Shown here one piece after another: positions 7,636 through 15,997 of a stretch of DNA of 36,108 nucleotides. The position numbers were made by a program, and so were the translations under genes. Numbering within the stretch: position 1 is the stretch's first letter; each line of letters begins with the position of its first letter. The stretch is from positions 1 to 36,108 of the forward strand of contig CAUJGS010000092.1 in NCBI GenBank assembly GCA_963170185.1, in the 5' to 3' direction. Source of the stretch: Bdellovibrionota bacterium. GTDB taxonomy: Bacteria; Bdellovibrionota; Bdellovibrionia; Bdellovibrionales; JAMPXM01. Under the pieces are notes generated by a model. That model had not been told where the DNA came from, made no database searches, and saw only the letters and a program-made list of their open reading frames with translations.

Positions 7636-8418
7636 ATGGCACGGGAAACAAAGGTTCTGATCGTCGCGGCTCTGGTTTCGCCGTTTCTCTTTTACGGCTG
7701 GGTACAGCTTTGGCCGTCGAGCGAACCCATTTCGTTCATCATGCTAAAACTCGCAGCTCTTTATATGGCGATCGGCTTTGTACTAGTGGCGGCTTCTGAT
7801 CTCGCGCCCGATCGCACAGGGTTTCCATTTGTCGCATCGCTTGTCGTCGGCATCACGGCTATCCCCGCCGGACTTGTCGCCTTCAACATCCTCTACTCGG
7901 CCGTCGTAGCGATTCATCTAAGCATCGCGGTCTTCGGCACTCTCGCTGGTGGCATGCTCGCGCATAGGATATCGAAGAAACAAGCTCGGCGTGAGATCGA
8001 GTTTATTCCGTTCGACGAAGAATACCGTGCTGCACTTTCTGAAATCTATTTGAACTCGAGGCGAGAGACGTTCTACTGGGTGAGCCCTGAGGAGTTTCAG
8101 CCAGAGGATTTCGCCAAAGACACGGAGGGCGAAACCCTGCTTATCGCTCTTTATCGAAAGAGACCCATCGGATTTATCTCGATCTGGAGACAAGATAACT
8201 TCATTCACCATCTTTACGTCGATTCAAGGTTCAAGAAATTGGGCGCCGGCAAACGGCTTCTTACCGAAGGGCTTAAACTCATCTCACGACCGGCGCGGCT
8301 GAAATGCATTATACAAAACGAAGATGCCTGCCGTTTCTACGAGAAGCTCGGATGGCGCAAAGAAAACTCTGGAACAGACCCACAAGCTGGAGCCTATAAT
8401 ACATACCTGCTGGAGTAA
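7636..8418 (+). CDS. GNAT acetyltransferase with N-terminal membrane domain
   Basis: A 260-residue fusion. Residues 5-115 hold three or four hydrophobic helices (VLIVAALVSPFLFYGWV, LKLAALYMAIGFVLVA, FVASLVVGITAIPAGLVAFNILYSAVVAIHLSIAVFGTLAGG). Residues ~120-260 are a GNAT acetyltransferase: IALYRKRPIGFISIW, then HHLYVDSRFKKLGAGKRLL with the acetyl-CoA pyrophosphate loop R/K-x-x-G-x-G, and NEDACRFYEKLGWRKE. It would tether an N-acetyltransferase to the inner face of the cytoplasmic membrane. The substrate is unknown. The downstream DUF1801 gene starts 5 bases after its stop, with its ribosome-binding site GGAG inside the end of this gene, so the two form an operon. Confidence 0.85.
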   Translation: MARETKVLIVAALVSPFLFYGWVQLWPSSEPISFIMLKLAALYMAIGFVLVAASDLAPDRTGFPFVASLVVGITAIPAGLVAFNILYSAVVAIHLSIAVFGTLAGGMLAHRISKKQARREIEFIPFDEEYRAALSEIYLNSRRETFYWVSPEEFQPEDFAKDTEGETLLIALYRKRPIGFISIWRQDNFIHHLYVDSRFKKLGAGKRLLTEGLKLISRPARLKCIIQNEDACRFYEKLGWRKENSGTDPQAGAYNTYLLE

Positions 8419-8422
8419 AAAC

Positions 8423-8884
8423 ATGGCCAAAAAAACCGCGAAGAAGAAACAAATTCGTAAAGCGAAACCAAGATCGAAGTCGACGCCGAAGCTTCTGTCT
8501 GGCGGGAACCCTCAAATCGCCAAGGGCGATGGCGATGCCCCTATACAGGAGTACATCAAAGCGATTCCGGACTGGAAACAACGGGCCGCTCGAGATCTTG
8601 ATGCCCTTATCACAAAAACAATTCCTAAAACGAAGAAGGCCGTAAAGTGGAACTCACCGTTTTACGGCGTCGAGGGCAAGGGCTGGTTCCTCGCGTTTCA
8701 TTGCTTCACGAAATACATCAAGGTCACCTTCTTTCGCGGTTCGCAGCTTAAGCCGATTCCGCCTGTCGACTCGAAAGACCCCAATGCCCGATACTTTCAT
8801 ATTCACGAAGGCGAAAAGCTAGATGAGAAGATGCTAGCGAAATGGCTGAAACAAGCCGCGAAGATACCTGGCTGGATGGCCTAG
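8423..8884 (+). CDS. DUF1801 (YdhG-like) domain protein
   Basis: A 153-residue protein. The lysine-rich first ~30 residues (MAKKTAKKKQIRKAKPRSKS) are a basic tail, as seen on many small DNA- or RNA-associated proteins. Residues ~40-150 match the DUF1801 fold: IQEYIKAIPDWKQRAARDLDALITKTIPKTKKAVKWNSPFYGVEGKGWFLAF, then KYIKVTFFRGSQL and the C-terminal helix MLAKWLKQAAKI. The E-x-x-KW-x-x-P-F/W-x pattern (here VKWNSPFYG) is typical. The fold is related to the frataxin-like YdhG group; its function is not settled. The ATG at 8423 is chosen for its upstream GGAG and operon spacing. The gene end overlaps the convergent beta-lactamase-like gene by 4 bases. Confidence 0.88.
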   Translation: MAKKTAKKKQIRKAKPRSKSTPKLLSGGNPQIAKGDGDAPIQEYIKAIPDWKQRAARDLDALITKTIPKTKKAVKWNSPFYGVEGKGWFLAFHCFTKYIKVTFFRGSQLKPIPPVDSKDPNARYFHIHEGEKLDEKMLAKWLKQAAKIPGWMA

Positions 8885-10110
8885 AGCCTTGATAGGACTT
8901 TCAACGACAAGCAGGTGATCGCGTTAAATCCGGCCCGATTCGAAAGAACCACGACGCCTGTTTTTCTGACCTTACTCCAAGCTATGTAAGCCGTGTGTGA
9001 AGTCGTTGCACCTGGCTTAGCGTAAACTTGAAGATCACCAAAATCTTCGCCACATGTTTGCGAGTAGTCCTTAAGATTGAAGACATCAATAGCGAACGCA
9101 ATATCTCGACCGTCGACTCCGCCGCGTATAACGTCACCATCACCCAAAACTGTGGTTGCTCGATCAAACACCGGCTGTAAACGAGATGTGCGCTTTCCGA
9201 CGGCCACTTCTAGCAACTTCACCATATCCTCGCCATTGGTTACAACACCACCGGCTGGCTCCAGGAGTCCCATCTTTGCAAACGGTAAAGCCTGGTTGGT
9301 ATCCGTGTACCCGAAGGCGTAGCGCACACCCTCGAACGCCGGGGTCGCAGGCAGCGCCGTGTTGCTACTGACTATGGTTTCCGACATTTCGGCTTCGGCG
9401 GCAATTTGACTACGAAGCATGGTTTCGAAATCCATATGAGCAAAACGGTTTTGCAGGGCATATCCCAGAAGACCAATTCCATAATTGCTATAGACATAAT
9501 TTGTGCCAGGTACAGATTGAGGCGCGCAACCGCCGTTGTTCACGCATTGCACGAGGTTTCCCAGAGAATAGTTCTCGATTCCAACAGCCGCCGCATTGTC
9601 CGGCATCATGCGAAGGCCAGAATAGTGAGAAATCAGGTGAGAAAATGTCACTCTTGTATCGAACCGACCAAGAGCCGGCGGAAGCGAACTCGTCACAAGT
9701 TCATCAAGTCGAATTTGCCCACCAAGTTCGTACTTCGCCAAAATCAAACCTGTAAAAAGCTTCGAAACCGATCCGACTCCGAACAGTGTCTTTTCCGTCG
9801 GCGCCAGAGTCCGACCGATTTCAATAGCTCCGACTCCCCACGCGGCGCTCTCTGCAGGCGTGACAATCCCAATCACAAGACCGGGAGACTTGGTCACATC
9901 AGCACCGGCGGCGTCGACAAATGGCTCGACGAGTTTTAAGACCTCGGCTTTTCTGCTGAGAATCACATCCGAGTTTTGCGAATTTTCTTGTGGTGTCTCT
10001 TGGCTTGCTAATGGCGCAAACCCCGGATCAAAGCCGCAGTTTTGACCTGTTACGACTAAAAACAGCGATAGCAGAAAAAAACTCGCAACTCGCCCTTTAG
10101 GAGACCCCAC
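8881..10110 (-). CDS. Exported serine beta-lactamase/DD-peptidase-family hydrolase
   Basis: A 409-residue protein starting at a GTG with a GGGGG ribosome-binding site. It has an N-terminal hydrophobic export segment (VASFFLLSLFLVVTG) followed by a cysteine that is not in a canonical lipobox. The class C beta-lactamase/D-alanyl-D-alanine carboxypeptidase motifs are present in order: S114-V-S-K117 (SxxK), Y207-S-N209 (YxN) and H372-T-A near the C-terminus in place of HTG/KTG. This family covers DD-peptidases, esterases and beta-lactamases; the altered third motif leaves the substrate open. It acts in the periplasm or on the cell surface, and sits alone between a convergent operon and a 116-bp spacer. 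Confidence 0.88.
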   Translation of the reverse strand: MGSPKGRVASFFLLSLFLVVTGQNCGFDPGFAPLASQETPQENSQNSDVILSRKAEVLKLVEPFVDAAGADVTKSPGLVIGIVTPAESAAWGVGAIEIGRTLAPTEKTLFGVGSVSKLFTGLILAKYELGGQIRLDELVTSSLPPALGRFDTRVTFSHLISHYSGLRMMPDNAAAVGIENYSLGNLVQCVNNGGCAPQSVPGTNYVYSNYGIGLLGYALQNRFAHMDFETMLRSQIAAEAEMSETIVSSNTALPATPAFEGVRYAFGYTDTNQALPFAKMGLLEPAGGVVTNGEDMVKLLEVAVGKRTSRLQPVFDRATTVLGDGDVIRGGVDGRDIAFAIDVFNLKDYSQTCGEDFGDLQVYAKPGATTSHTAYIAWSKVRKTGVVVLSNRAGFNAITCLSLKVLSRL

Positions 10111-10226
10111 CCGATACCCCCGGAATTGACCCGAGACTCAATCGTATCTGGTTTGGATCAGCAACAGAAGATGCGTCTCAAAGTGAGACGCACTTAAGGA
10201 CGAGAAACTGTGTCTAAAGGTGAATA

Positions 10227-10748
10227 TCACTCGATGACTGTGAGGCCGATGGGATCGTTACCGAATTCGCGTGCGACCTCTAAGCGATCGGCGATTCGCG
10301 GGTCCTTTGTCGCACGAAGGATTTCCTCCAAAGCGACAAGATCTGGCTTGAGCCAAAACTTCACCTCACAAGACATCTTGTTCCAAGCACCTCGGCAAAC
10401 AGCAGTTGCCTCACGACTAGAGAACTCACGCACCGTCTCCGAGACGCCATTGACCATTTCAGATCGCTTGTCTCGCATGTAGAGCGTCAGACTTTTTTCA
10501 TAGCCTAGAAGTTTCGCAGGAAGCGTGTAGGCGATGTCGGCTTGACCATAGGGTTCTCGCGAAACGTTGATCGAGTAGTCGACAAGTTCAAACTCGGAAA
10601 CATCGGCAAGATGAGCTTGCTTAACCGGCATCTTGTACTTAGCAGGAAACGAAAGACGCGGAAGCCCCTCTTGCGCCGACGAGCTTGAGCTCCAAAAAAA
10701 CACCGCTAGAATTAAAACCATCGAAACCTTAGAGAAATCGAATTTCAT
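10227..10748 (-). CDS. Exported protein of unknown function
   Basis: A 173-residue product with a clear signal peptide (MKFDFSKVSMVLILAVFFWSSSSSAQEG, probable cleavage after SSA). The mature part is beta-rich and has two cysteines (AVCRGAWNKMSCEVKFW) that could form a disulfide, then a helical end (LVALEEILRATKDPRIADRLEVAREFG). I do not recognise the family. The start at 10748 is preferred because GGGAG lies 10 bases upstream and the signal peptide begins there. It lies 43 bases downstream of the large TPR regulator on the same strand, so the two are probably cotranscribed. Confidence 0.8.
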   Translation of the reverse strand: MKFDFSKVSMVLILAVFFWSSSSSAQEGLPRLSFPAKYKMPVKQAHLADVSEFELVDYSINVSREPYGQADIAYTLPAKLLGYEKSLTLYMRDKRSEMVNGVSETVREFSSREATAVCRGAWNKMSCEVKFWLKPDLVALEEILRATKDPRIADRLEVAREFGNDPIGLTVIE

Positions 10749-10791
10749 ATCCAACAAACTCCCGGCTTTAGAACAGACCAAAACTAAAGTT

Positions 10792-12621
10792 CTAGCGTCT
10801 TAGCATGTAGCCTGTCCCTCGGCCAGAGCCGATTCGAACCAAAAGTCCTTTTCTGGAAAGCTCAGCCAAATCGCGGCCTGCCGTGATTCGGGACACTTTG
10901 TAGGTCTGAATCAGCTCTTTGGGTTTTATAATTTGTTCCGTTAGCGGGCGCTTTTCGAGCTTCGCAGCCTTTAGCTTTGCGAGAAGCTCTAGCTGTCTTG
11001 GATTCCAGACCTGAAGGCCATCCGCCGAATCGTCGCTTAAAACACGAGAGTTCGCATCTGGCTCGTTTACCGAGTCCTGCTTGGCCGCCTGAAAGCCCAC
11101 CGAACTTTCGTACTCTAAAACTTTAACCACCACCGGTCTGGCAAAACCATACGTCCCGTCGGCCGCGGAAAAGTTTAGAGCCGCGCCCAAAGGTCCAAGC
11201 GCCAAACGCAGCCTTCGAATGAAGGTGTAAATCAGGGTATCGTGTCTGGAAGCATCGTACTGATACCCCCAGACTAGCTGCAAAAGCTCTTCCTTTGTTC
11301 GCCTTTCCCTAGCCAAAATCAAAAGACCCCGCCGCAAACTGCTGGAAAACCGATCCTCACCGGCTTCAAGCTCAGAGCGAACACGAAACAAAACTGTTCC
11401 CGACACCAATGCCAAAAGAACCGCATCGTTTGCGGCTTCACCAAATAGCTTTGAGAAAAAATCGAGATACCCGCGTTCAAGAAGCTCACGTCGAATATGA
11501 TAGTCTGTTACACCGTGGATCCAGCGATCGATCGGCGCTTGCGAAATGCCTGCTTTTTGCGATGTATCCCACCTTCTGACAAAGGAAAGCGAGCGATGAT
11601 TTCGCACCTCGTGCGCAAGCCGTTTCACCTCAGAGAAAGTTTTGGAAGTTTCTTTTTCGGACTTCGTCGACATGGCCTTTAAGACCTGAAACTTGAGCCC
11701 TTTTACTTCAATCAAAACCGCTCGATCCCGAGCCTCCAACTTGTTTTCCGCCATCAAAAGAATGTCTAGGGCGCGCTTTAAGTCCCCTAAGCGAAAGTGG
11801 CTGTACGCTTCCCTTACCGCTAGCGATGCCATCTGACGCTTGTGCCGGACTCGCTTAATAAGTGGCCGTGTTTGACTGACAATTTTTAAAGCTTGTCGAT
11901 AGCGACCCATGAGGTTTTCTTGGCGAACAAGCTCGATCAAGACATTGGCGCTTGTGTAGCTATCGCTAGAGAGTGACTCCGTTAGAAGCTGACGCAGCTC
12001 TTCTTTGGTTCGGTATCCATGTTGGACCTCCGCGATCGCCAACGCCGCACGCAGGGCTCGCACATGTGACTTGTTTCCAAATCGCTTGGCGACATCCAAA
12101 GCGACCTCAAGGCTCTCCAAACCCGCCTCGAAATCCCCCATTTGAATCAAACAATGTCCGCGAAGATCGGCACTGAGCACACGTTCATGAAGCCCGCCGA
12201 CTTTGAGAGCCAAGGCCCATGCTTTCTGCGACCAGTAGAGCGACTTTTTGTAATGACCTTCGAAAAAGGCACGAAACCCAAGCGCTTGAAAGACATAGAA
12301 TCTCGCATTCATTTCGCCCGAAGTAACACCCAACCTTGTTTCGCGAAGGAAGCTCGTCAACTCGCTTTGGGCGAGTTCGTACTCGGATGAGCGAATGAGT
12401 GCGACGATGATATAGAATCTCGCAATCGGTTCTTTTACAGAGGCGCGCGTGACCGTCTCGATCTCCAGCGCCTCGTCGATACGTCCCATCAATGCCAGGC
12501 TTGCAGCAATCCACGGCGTCTCTCGCTTCTTGCCAGTCTTGCTAGCGACTAAGCGGCCTCGATCGTATCGCTGAACGATTTCGCCATACTCACCTCGTAA
12601 AAACTCTTCGCGCAGACTCAT
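10792..12621 (-). CDS. TPR-containing transcriptional regulator with two winged-helix domains
   Basis: A 609-residue soluble protein (ATG at 12621; GGGAG 11 bases upstream). Residues ~1-320 are a run of TPR-like helical pairs, for example FQALGFRAFFEGHYKKSLYWSQKAWALA and LIQMGDFEAGLESLEVALDVAKRFG. Residues ~430-495 are an OmpR/PhoB-type winged helix: RTKEELLQLVWGYQYDASRHDTLIYTFIRRLRLALGPL, then DGTYGF. Residues ~540-609 form a second helix-turn-helix of the DeoR/Fic-associated type: LTEQIIKPKELIQTYKVSRITAGRDLAELSRKGLLVRIG. TPR arrays bind peptides or proteins and the two DNA-binding units could clamp separate sites. It is divergent from the secreted His/Cys protein at 12763, a likely target (inference). 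An in-frame upstream start (12648) is less likely. Confidence 0.8.
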   Translation of the reverse strand: MSLREEFLRGEYGEIVQRYDRGRLVASKTGKKRETPWIAASLALMGRIDEALEIETVTRASVKEPIARFYIIVALIRSSEYELAQSELTSFLRETRLGVTSGEMNARFYVFQALGFRAFFEGHYKKSLYWSQKAWALALKVGGLHERVLSADLRGHCLIQMGDFEAGLESLEVALDVAKRFGNKSHVRALRAALAIAEVQHGYRTKEELRQLLTESLSSDSYTSANVLIELVRQENLMGRYRQALKIVSQTRPLIKRVRHKRQMASLAVREAYSHFRLGDLKRALDILLMAENKLEARDRAVLIEVKGLKFQVLKAMSTKSEKETSKTFSEVKRLAHEVRNHRSLSFVRRWDTSQKAGISQAPIDRWIHGVTDYHIRRELLERGYLDFFSKLFGEAANDAVLLALVSGTVLFRVRSELEAGEDRFSSSLRRGLLILARERRTKEELLQLVWGYQYDASRHDTLIYTFIRRLRLALGPLGAALNFSAADGTYGFARPVVVKVLEYESSVGFQAAKQDSVNEPDANSRVLSDDSADGLQVWNPRQLELLAKLKAAKLEKRPLTEQIIKPKELIQTYKVSRITAGRDLAELSRKGLLVRIGSGRGTGYMLRR

Positions 12622-12762
12622 ATCAAGCAGATCTCCCACATATAGCATCAAAACGCATCATTTTTTGTAAGCCTTAGTTCGTTCGTTTTTCCCGAAAACG
12701 CGGCGAAAACGAATTCATCAGGACGACGCCAATTCCGGCGAAATCCAAAAAAGGAGAAAACG

Positions 12763-13524
12763 ATGAAAAAGATGATGATTGGACTACTGGCATGTTTCGC
12801 CGCCCTGTACTCGGTCGAAGAGGCCCAAGCGGCGGTCCCAAAAGCACGACGCGTACTTGTGGTGGTAAGCGAACTGGATTCGCGCTCAGCGCCTGAAATG
12901 CGTGGTCTTTACCAAGCACTGGAAGGGCTCACGCAGGCGACAAGCCAAGGCATTCTCGGCTCCGAATACGCAGCGGTTCACTACTTAAAAAACAATCGCG
13001 CAACACCGGTCGCAATGGGGAACCTGCTTCGCGCACTCGCACGCAATGCCAATGTGACGGCCATCGATACGATTCTCTCCGTTCACGGCAGCCCCGGCGT
13101 TTTGCACTTCGCAGATGGAGCCCACAACATGGCAGCTGTAGAACGCGCCATTGTGCCGGCGGGAATGAGCTCAAGTGAACGAGCGACGCTAAAACGCAAG
13201 CTTCGCATGATGTACAACCTCTCGTGCTATGGGCGCAGCCACAGTCGAACATTTTTCGACCTCGGATACGACATCGTCGCAGGAAGCAATCGGATCAACG
13301 CCAACAGCGAGGTTGAGTTCGTGCCGGTTCTCACAAACTGGCGTATTGGTGGAAAGTTTGTCGACGGCTTTGCGGCCACGAACAACGCCGCGGCACTCGC
13401 CATCGCCGACGGACCGATTCGCCTAGCCGGTCAAATTGGACGTAACTCTTTGGCGGACACGGATTCTAAGAAGTTCTTCACTGGATTCTCCTTGGTGAAG
13501 ATCGACAGCGACCCACGCCCGTAA
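12763..13524 (+). CDS. Secreted protein with clan CD-like His/Cys pair
   Basis: A 253-residue exported protein: signal peptide MKKMMIGLLACFAALYSVEEAQA, excellent AAAGGAG ribosome-binding site. In the mature part, IDTILSVHGSPGVLHF has His108-Gly109 after a hydrophobic strand, and MMYNLSCYGRSHSRTFFDLGYDIVAGS has Cys155 after a second hydrophobic strand. This order (hydrophobic strand-HG, then hydrophobic strand-C) is the signature of clan CD cysteine peptidases (caspase, legumain, gingipain, clostripain). The order fits; the classical Gly-rich context is partial, so activity is a proposal. It may be an exported protease or a degenerate relative. It stands divergent from the TPR regulator and is followed by a strong hairpin. 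Confidence 0.8.
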   Translation: MKKMMIGLLACFAALYSVEEAQAAVPKARRVLVVVSELDSRSAPEMRGLYQALEGLTQATSQGILGSEYAAVHYLKNNRATPVAMGNLLRALARNANVTAIDTILSVHGSPGVLHFADGAHNMAAVERAIVPAGMSSSERATLKRKLRMMYNLSCYGRSHSRTFFDLGYDIVAGSNRINANSEVEFVPVLTNWRIGGKFVDGFAATNNAAALAIADGPIRLAGQIGRNSLADTDSKKFFTGFSLVKIDSDPRP

Positions 13525-13537
13525 GGACTTTCGTTCA

Positions 13538-13567
13538 GGGATGTTGAGAAGCCATTCTCAACATCCC
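13538..13567. terminator. Hairpin terminator between convergent genes
   Basis: A perfect 13-bp inverted repeat: GGGATGTTGAGAA (13538-13550), loop GCCA (13551-13554), TTCTCAACATCCC (13555-13567). It sits 14 bases after the stop of the secreted His/Cys protein and 27 bases before the end of rnk, so it can serve both strands. The following T content (TCTTA) is modest, so it may act as a strong RNA-end stabiliser as well as a terminator. Confidence 0.75.
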
Positions 13568-13593
13568 TCTTAGCCTGATTCGTTAAAAGACTT

Positions 13594-13992
13594 CTAAGAA
13601 ACTTCCAAAACCTTAAGACGCTTTTCTTTGCCGCCTGGAAACGCCCAACGAATTTCTTGCCCCTTACGAAGGCCGATCAGCGCGGCGCCAACCGGTGCCA
13701 AAACCGAGACTTTGTTTTCTTCGAGGTTGGCGTCATGCGGGTAGACCAATGTCACCGTTGCTTGTTTTCCAGCGCCAATTTCTTCGTACTTCACGGTCGA
13801 GTTCATTGCGACGACATCACGAGGCAGTTCGGCCTCCGGCACGACAGACGCCCGGCCAAGCTCTTCTTCTAAACGCCGAGCGATTTCGAGCGAAGTTCCC
13901 GCCACCAAAGCCGAGAGCTTTACGTAGTCCGTTTCCGCCATGATGAGGTTTTCTTGTTCAACATTAGTTTCATCTATTTTTCTATTTTCCAT
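13594..13992 (-). CDS. rnk: Rnk-like GreA/GreB C-terminal-domain protein
   Basis: A 132-residue protein with the Rnk layout. A short helical N-terminus (YVKLSALVAGTSLEIARRLEEELGRASVVPEAELPRDVVAMNS) replaces the long coiled coil of GreA/GreB. Then comes the FKBP-like C-terminal domain: VKYEEIGAGKQATVTLVYPHDA, then VSVLAPVGAALIGLRKGQEIRWAFPGGKEKRLKVLEV. Rnk binds RNA polymerase in the secondary channel region and affects nucleoside diphosphate kinase expression in enterobacteria. The DVVAMNSTVKY and SVLAPVGAALIGL strings are family hallmarks. The start at 13992 is chosen because GGAG lies 6-9 bases upstream; longer frames have no such site. Its exact role in this organism is inferred from family. 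Confidence 0.88.
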   Translation of the reverse strand: MENRKIDETNVEQENLIMAETDYVKLSALVAGTSLEIARRLEEELGRASVVPEAELPRDVVAMNSTVKYEEIGAGKQATVTLVYPHDANLEENKVSVLAPVGAALIGLRKGQEIRWAFPGGKEKRLKVLEVS

Positions 13993-14385
13993 ATATTCTC
14001 CAAAAGATTTGTCCAAGGGCACAAATCGCCAAGCCACTAGTTTCGCCGTTAAGACTTCTGTTAAGGATTTCTATTAGATATTTTTGTTATGCATTTCTTC
14101 TGTGGCGACTGAAGCAAAAAGCCACAAAAAGGGCTTCAATCGCCTATCGAAATAAACTTGAGACCCGACCCGTTCATCAGGGCGCGCGCCGAAAAACCAG
14201 CCATACAAGTGGCCGGTGATTTTCGTTTAAAATGACGCAAACTCTGTCTCATGTGAATAAGGGTACCACATTTGGCAACGAGTCTCAAGTTTTCGAGGTC
14301 GAGTCCAAAATCAGCGGACCAGCTGACAACCGCCAGACAGCCCACACCATTGATTCGCCCGGCATCTTGCCACTAAAGTCGAGAA
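13993..14385. other. 393-bp intergenic region
   Basis: No supportable gene. The left part must hold the leftward rnk promoter; its AT-rich stretch (TTAGATATTTTTGTTATG, around 14074-14092) is the likeliest place. The right part carries the promoter of the exported protein at 14386. Two short inverted repeats (around 14130 and 14200) are too weak to name. Confidence 0.4.
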
Positions 14386-14925
14386 ATGGAACTTGCCGTC
14401 AAGAAGCTTACAATGGGGTCCTTGGTCGCTTTACTGATGATCTTGTCGTTTACAATGAACGTAGACGCCGCCGGCAAAAAGGGAGACAAAATGCCTGAGG
14501 CCGAAAATAAATGGGATCTTACTTACGACGACTTCAGCGAATTTCATGAAGAAGGCGAACGCATCTATATAAATCGAAACGGCGCGTTTTACGCCGAGCG
14601 TGCAACTCACTCAGCCGAAGGCGCTAAGCGCGATACCTACCAAGGTCGGCTGCCAGAGTCTGATACAAAGACCCTGTTCGCGACGCTGGATGCCGCTTCA
14701 AGTTCTCAGGTAAAACATAAGCTTCGCACCGGAGTTCCCGACGAAGTTCTAGCTAAAGTCAGTTGGACTCCTTCCAAAACAGCGCAGCCTTCGGCAAGAC
14801 GGATCGAATTCCAATACTGGAGCACAGAGCCGCATCTTCTTGTCGGCCCCGCCAAATCCATTGTCTCTCAGATACACGGCCTGCGCCCGCAGATTTGGGC
14901 CACAAAGCCCCAAAACAAAAACTGA
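14386..14925 (+). CDS. Exported protein of unknown function
   Basis: A 179-residue product with a signal peptide (KKLTMGSLVALLMILSFTMNVDAAGKKG). The mature region begins hydrophilic (DKMPEAENKWDLTYDDFSEFHEEG), then contains alternating strands such as RIYINRNGAFYAERATHS and RRIEFQYWSTEPHLLVGPAKSIVSQIHGL, with no cysteines. I do not recognise it. The ATG at 14386 is not well supported by a ribosome-binding site; the ATG at 14413, with AAGAAG upstream, gives the same signal core. It stands alone, divergent from rnk and convergent with qorB. Confidence 0.7.
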   Translation: MELAVKKLTMGSLVALLMILSFTMNVDAAGKKGDKMPEAENKWDLTYDDFSEFHEEGERIYINRNGAFYAERATHSAEGAKRDTYQGRLPESDTKTLFATLDAASSSQVKHKLRTGVPDEVLAKVSWTPSKTAQPSARRIEFQYWSTEPHLLVGPAKSIVSQIHGLRPQIWATKPQNKN

Positions 14926-15063
14926 TCAGAGCCATAGCCACCCACACCTTTTCAACACCTTCTCAAATACGAAAGTCAGTTGAGACGCCATTGAGTTTTC
15001 AATTCCATCTCACTCATTTGCTTAAAGTCATTCGGTAAGGTCTTCGGGATGCAATGCGGAGTC

Positions 15064-15933
15064 TTAGCGACGCACGGCTGCTGTCACGGCCGACTCTAAA
15101 CTCTGGCCGGCGCGCCCGCTAAGCCTAGCGAGGTCATTTGACTGGATCTCGAGATCACCTTTTGCAGCATAGAGATCCGAATCCGCCAGAATGTGAGCAA
15201 ATGGTCCCGGTAAACCAAAACTGACCAGTGTTTTTTCAAGTTCCTCACCGCTGAGATTTTTGTAAACCACGGGCTTTCCCGCCACCCGACCCACAACAGC
15301 CGCAAGCTCGCTTAGCGTGAATGCATTTTCTCCGGCCAGCTCATAGACTTTTCCATCATGAGTGGTCGACGATAAAGGCGTGGCTACCACCGCAGCCGCC
15401 GCGGCCGCATAGTCCGACCGCGAAGCCGAAGAGAACCTCCCCTCACCAGCAGCTCCTAGAATCACTCCATGCTCAAGTGCTGCTCCGAGGTTTTCGGTGT
15501 GATTCTCGAGATACCAACCATTTCGCAAAATAGTGAAGCCAAGGCCTGAGTCTCGCAAAAAACGCTCTGTTGCCAAATGCTCTGCAGCTAAAGCCAATCG
15601 AGAACTATCCGCTTTGAGGATGCTGGTATAAACGACTCGCTTTACACCGGCCGATTTTGCCGCCGAGATCACGCTCCGATGCTGACTCTCGCGCTTTCCG
15701 ATTTCACTAGAAGAAATCAAAAGAAGACGATCCACAGCCTGAAGAGCCGACAAAATGGTTTCTGGTTTGTCATAATCTAGCTTTCGAACCTGAACACCGA
15801 GTGCTGCGATCTCTTGTGCTTTTTCCGGCGACCGCACGCCCGCTACGATGTCTTTTGCTGAGACACCTTTTTTAATGAGCTCTTGAATAGCAAGGCGTCC
15901 TAGTTTTCCGTTGGCACCTGTCACAGCAATCAT
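15064..15933 (-). CDS. qorB: NAD(P)H:quinone oxidoreductase QorB
   Basis: A 289-residue atypical short-chain dehydrogenase of the NmrA/QorB type. It starts MIAVTGANGKLGRLAIQELI (dinucleotide-binding GxxGxxG), then LLLISSSEIGKRESQHRSVISAAKSAGVKRVVYTSIL, LRNGWYLENH, HGVILGAAGEGRFSSASRSDYAAAAA, and VYELAGENAFTLSELA. These are the signature stretches of E. coli YtfG/QorB, which reduces quinones with NADPH. It lacks the classical YxxxK pair, as expected for the family. It has a strong GGAGG site before the ATG and is divergent from qorR with an 89-bp shared operator region. Identity is firm; the physiological quinone is not known. Confidence 0.93.
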   Translation of the reverse strand: MIAVTGANGKLGRLAIQELIKKGVSAKDIVAGVRSPEKAQEIAALGVQVRKLDYDKPETILSALQAVDRLLLISSSEIGKRESQHRSVISAAKSAGVKRVVYTSILKADSSRLALAAEHLATERFLRDSGLGFTILRNGWYLENHTENLGAALEHGVILGAAGEGRFSSASRSDYAAAAAAVVATPLSSTTHDGKVYELAGENAFTLSELAAVVGRVAGKPVVYKNLSGEELEKTLVSFGLPGPFAHILADSDLYAAKGDLEIQSNDLARLSGRAGQSLESAVTAAVRR

Positions 15934-15982
15934 ACGTCCTCCAAAATTTGAGTGAAACTTTTTAGAACTTACTCCCTTTAAT

Positions 15983-15997
15983 TACTTTTCGAAAGTA
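15983..15997. promoter_or_regulatory. Palindromic operator between qorB and qorR
   Basis: TACTTTTCGAAAGTA is a perfect 6-bp inverted repeat (TACTTT / AAAGTA) around a TCG centre, followed at 16000 by another TACTTT half-site and at 16015 by TACTTA. It lies 25 bases upstream of the qorR ATG and 50 bases from qorB. This is the expected place for QorR binding, which would let one dimer site control both genes (inference). Confidence 0.65.

Noticed and set aside
9406-9939. A 177-codon plus-strand frame opposite the beta-lactamase-like gene
   Set aside because: Shadow of the serine hydrolase; basic, low-complexity composition.
10030-10050. Possible lipobox at TGQNC in the beta-lactamase-like protein
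   Set aside because: Residues before the cysteine do not fit the LxxC (Leu-Ala/Ser-Gly/Ala-Cys) lipobox, so I call it exported but not a lipoprotein.
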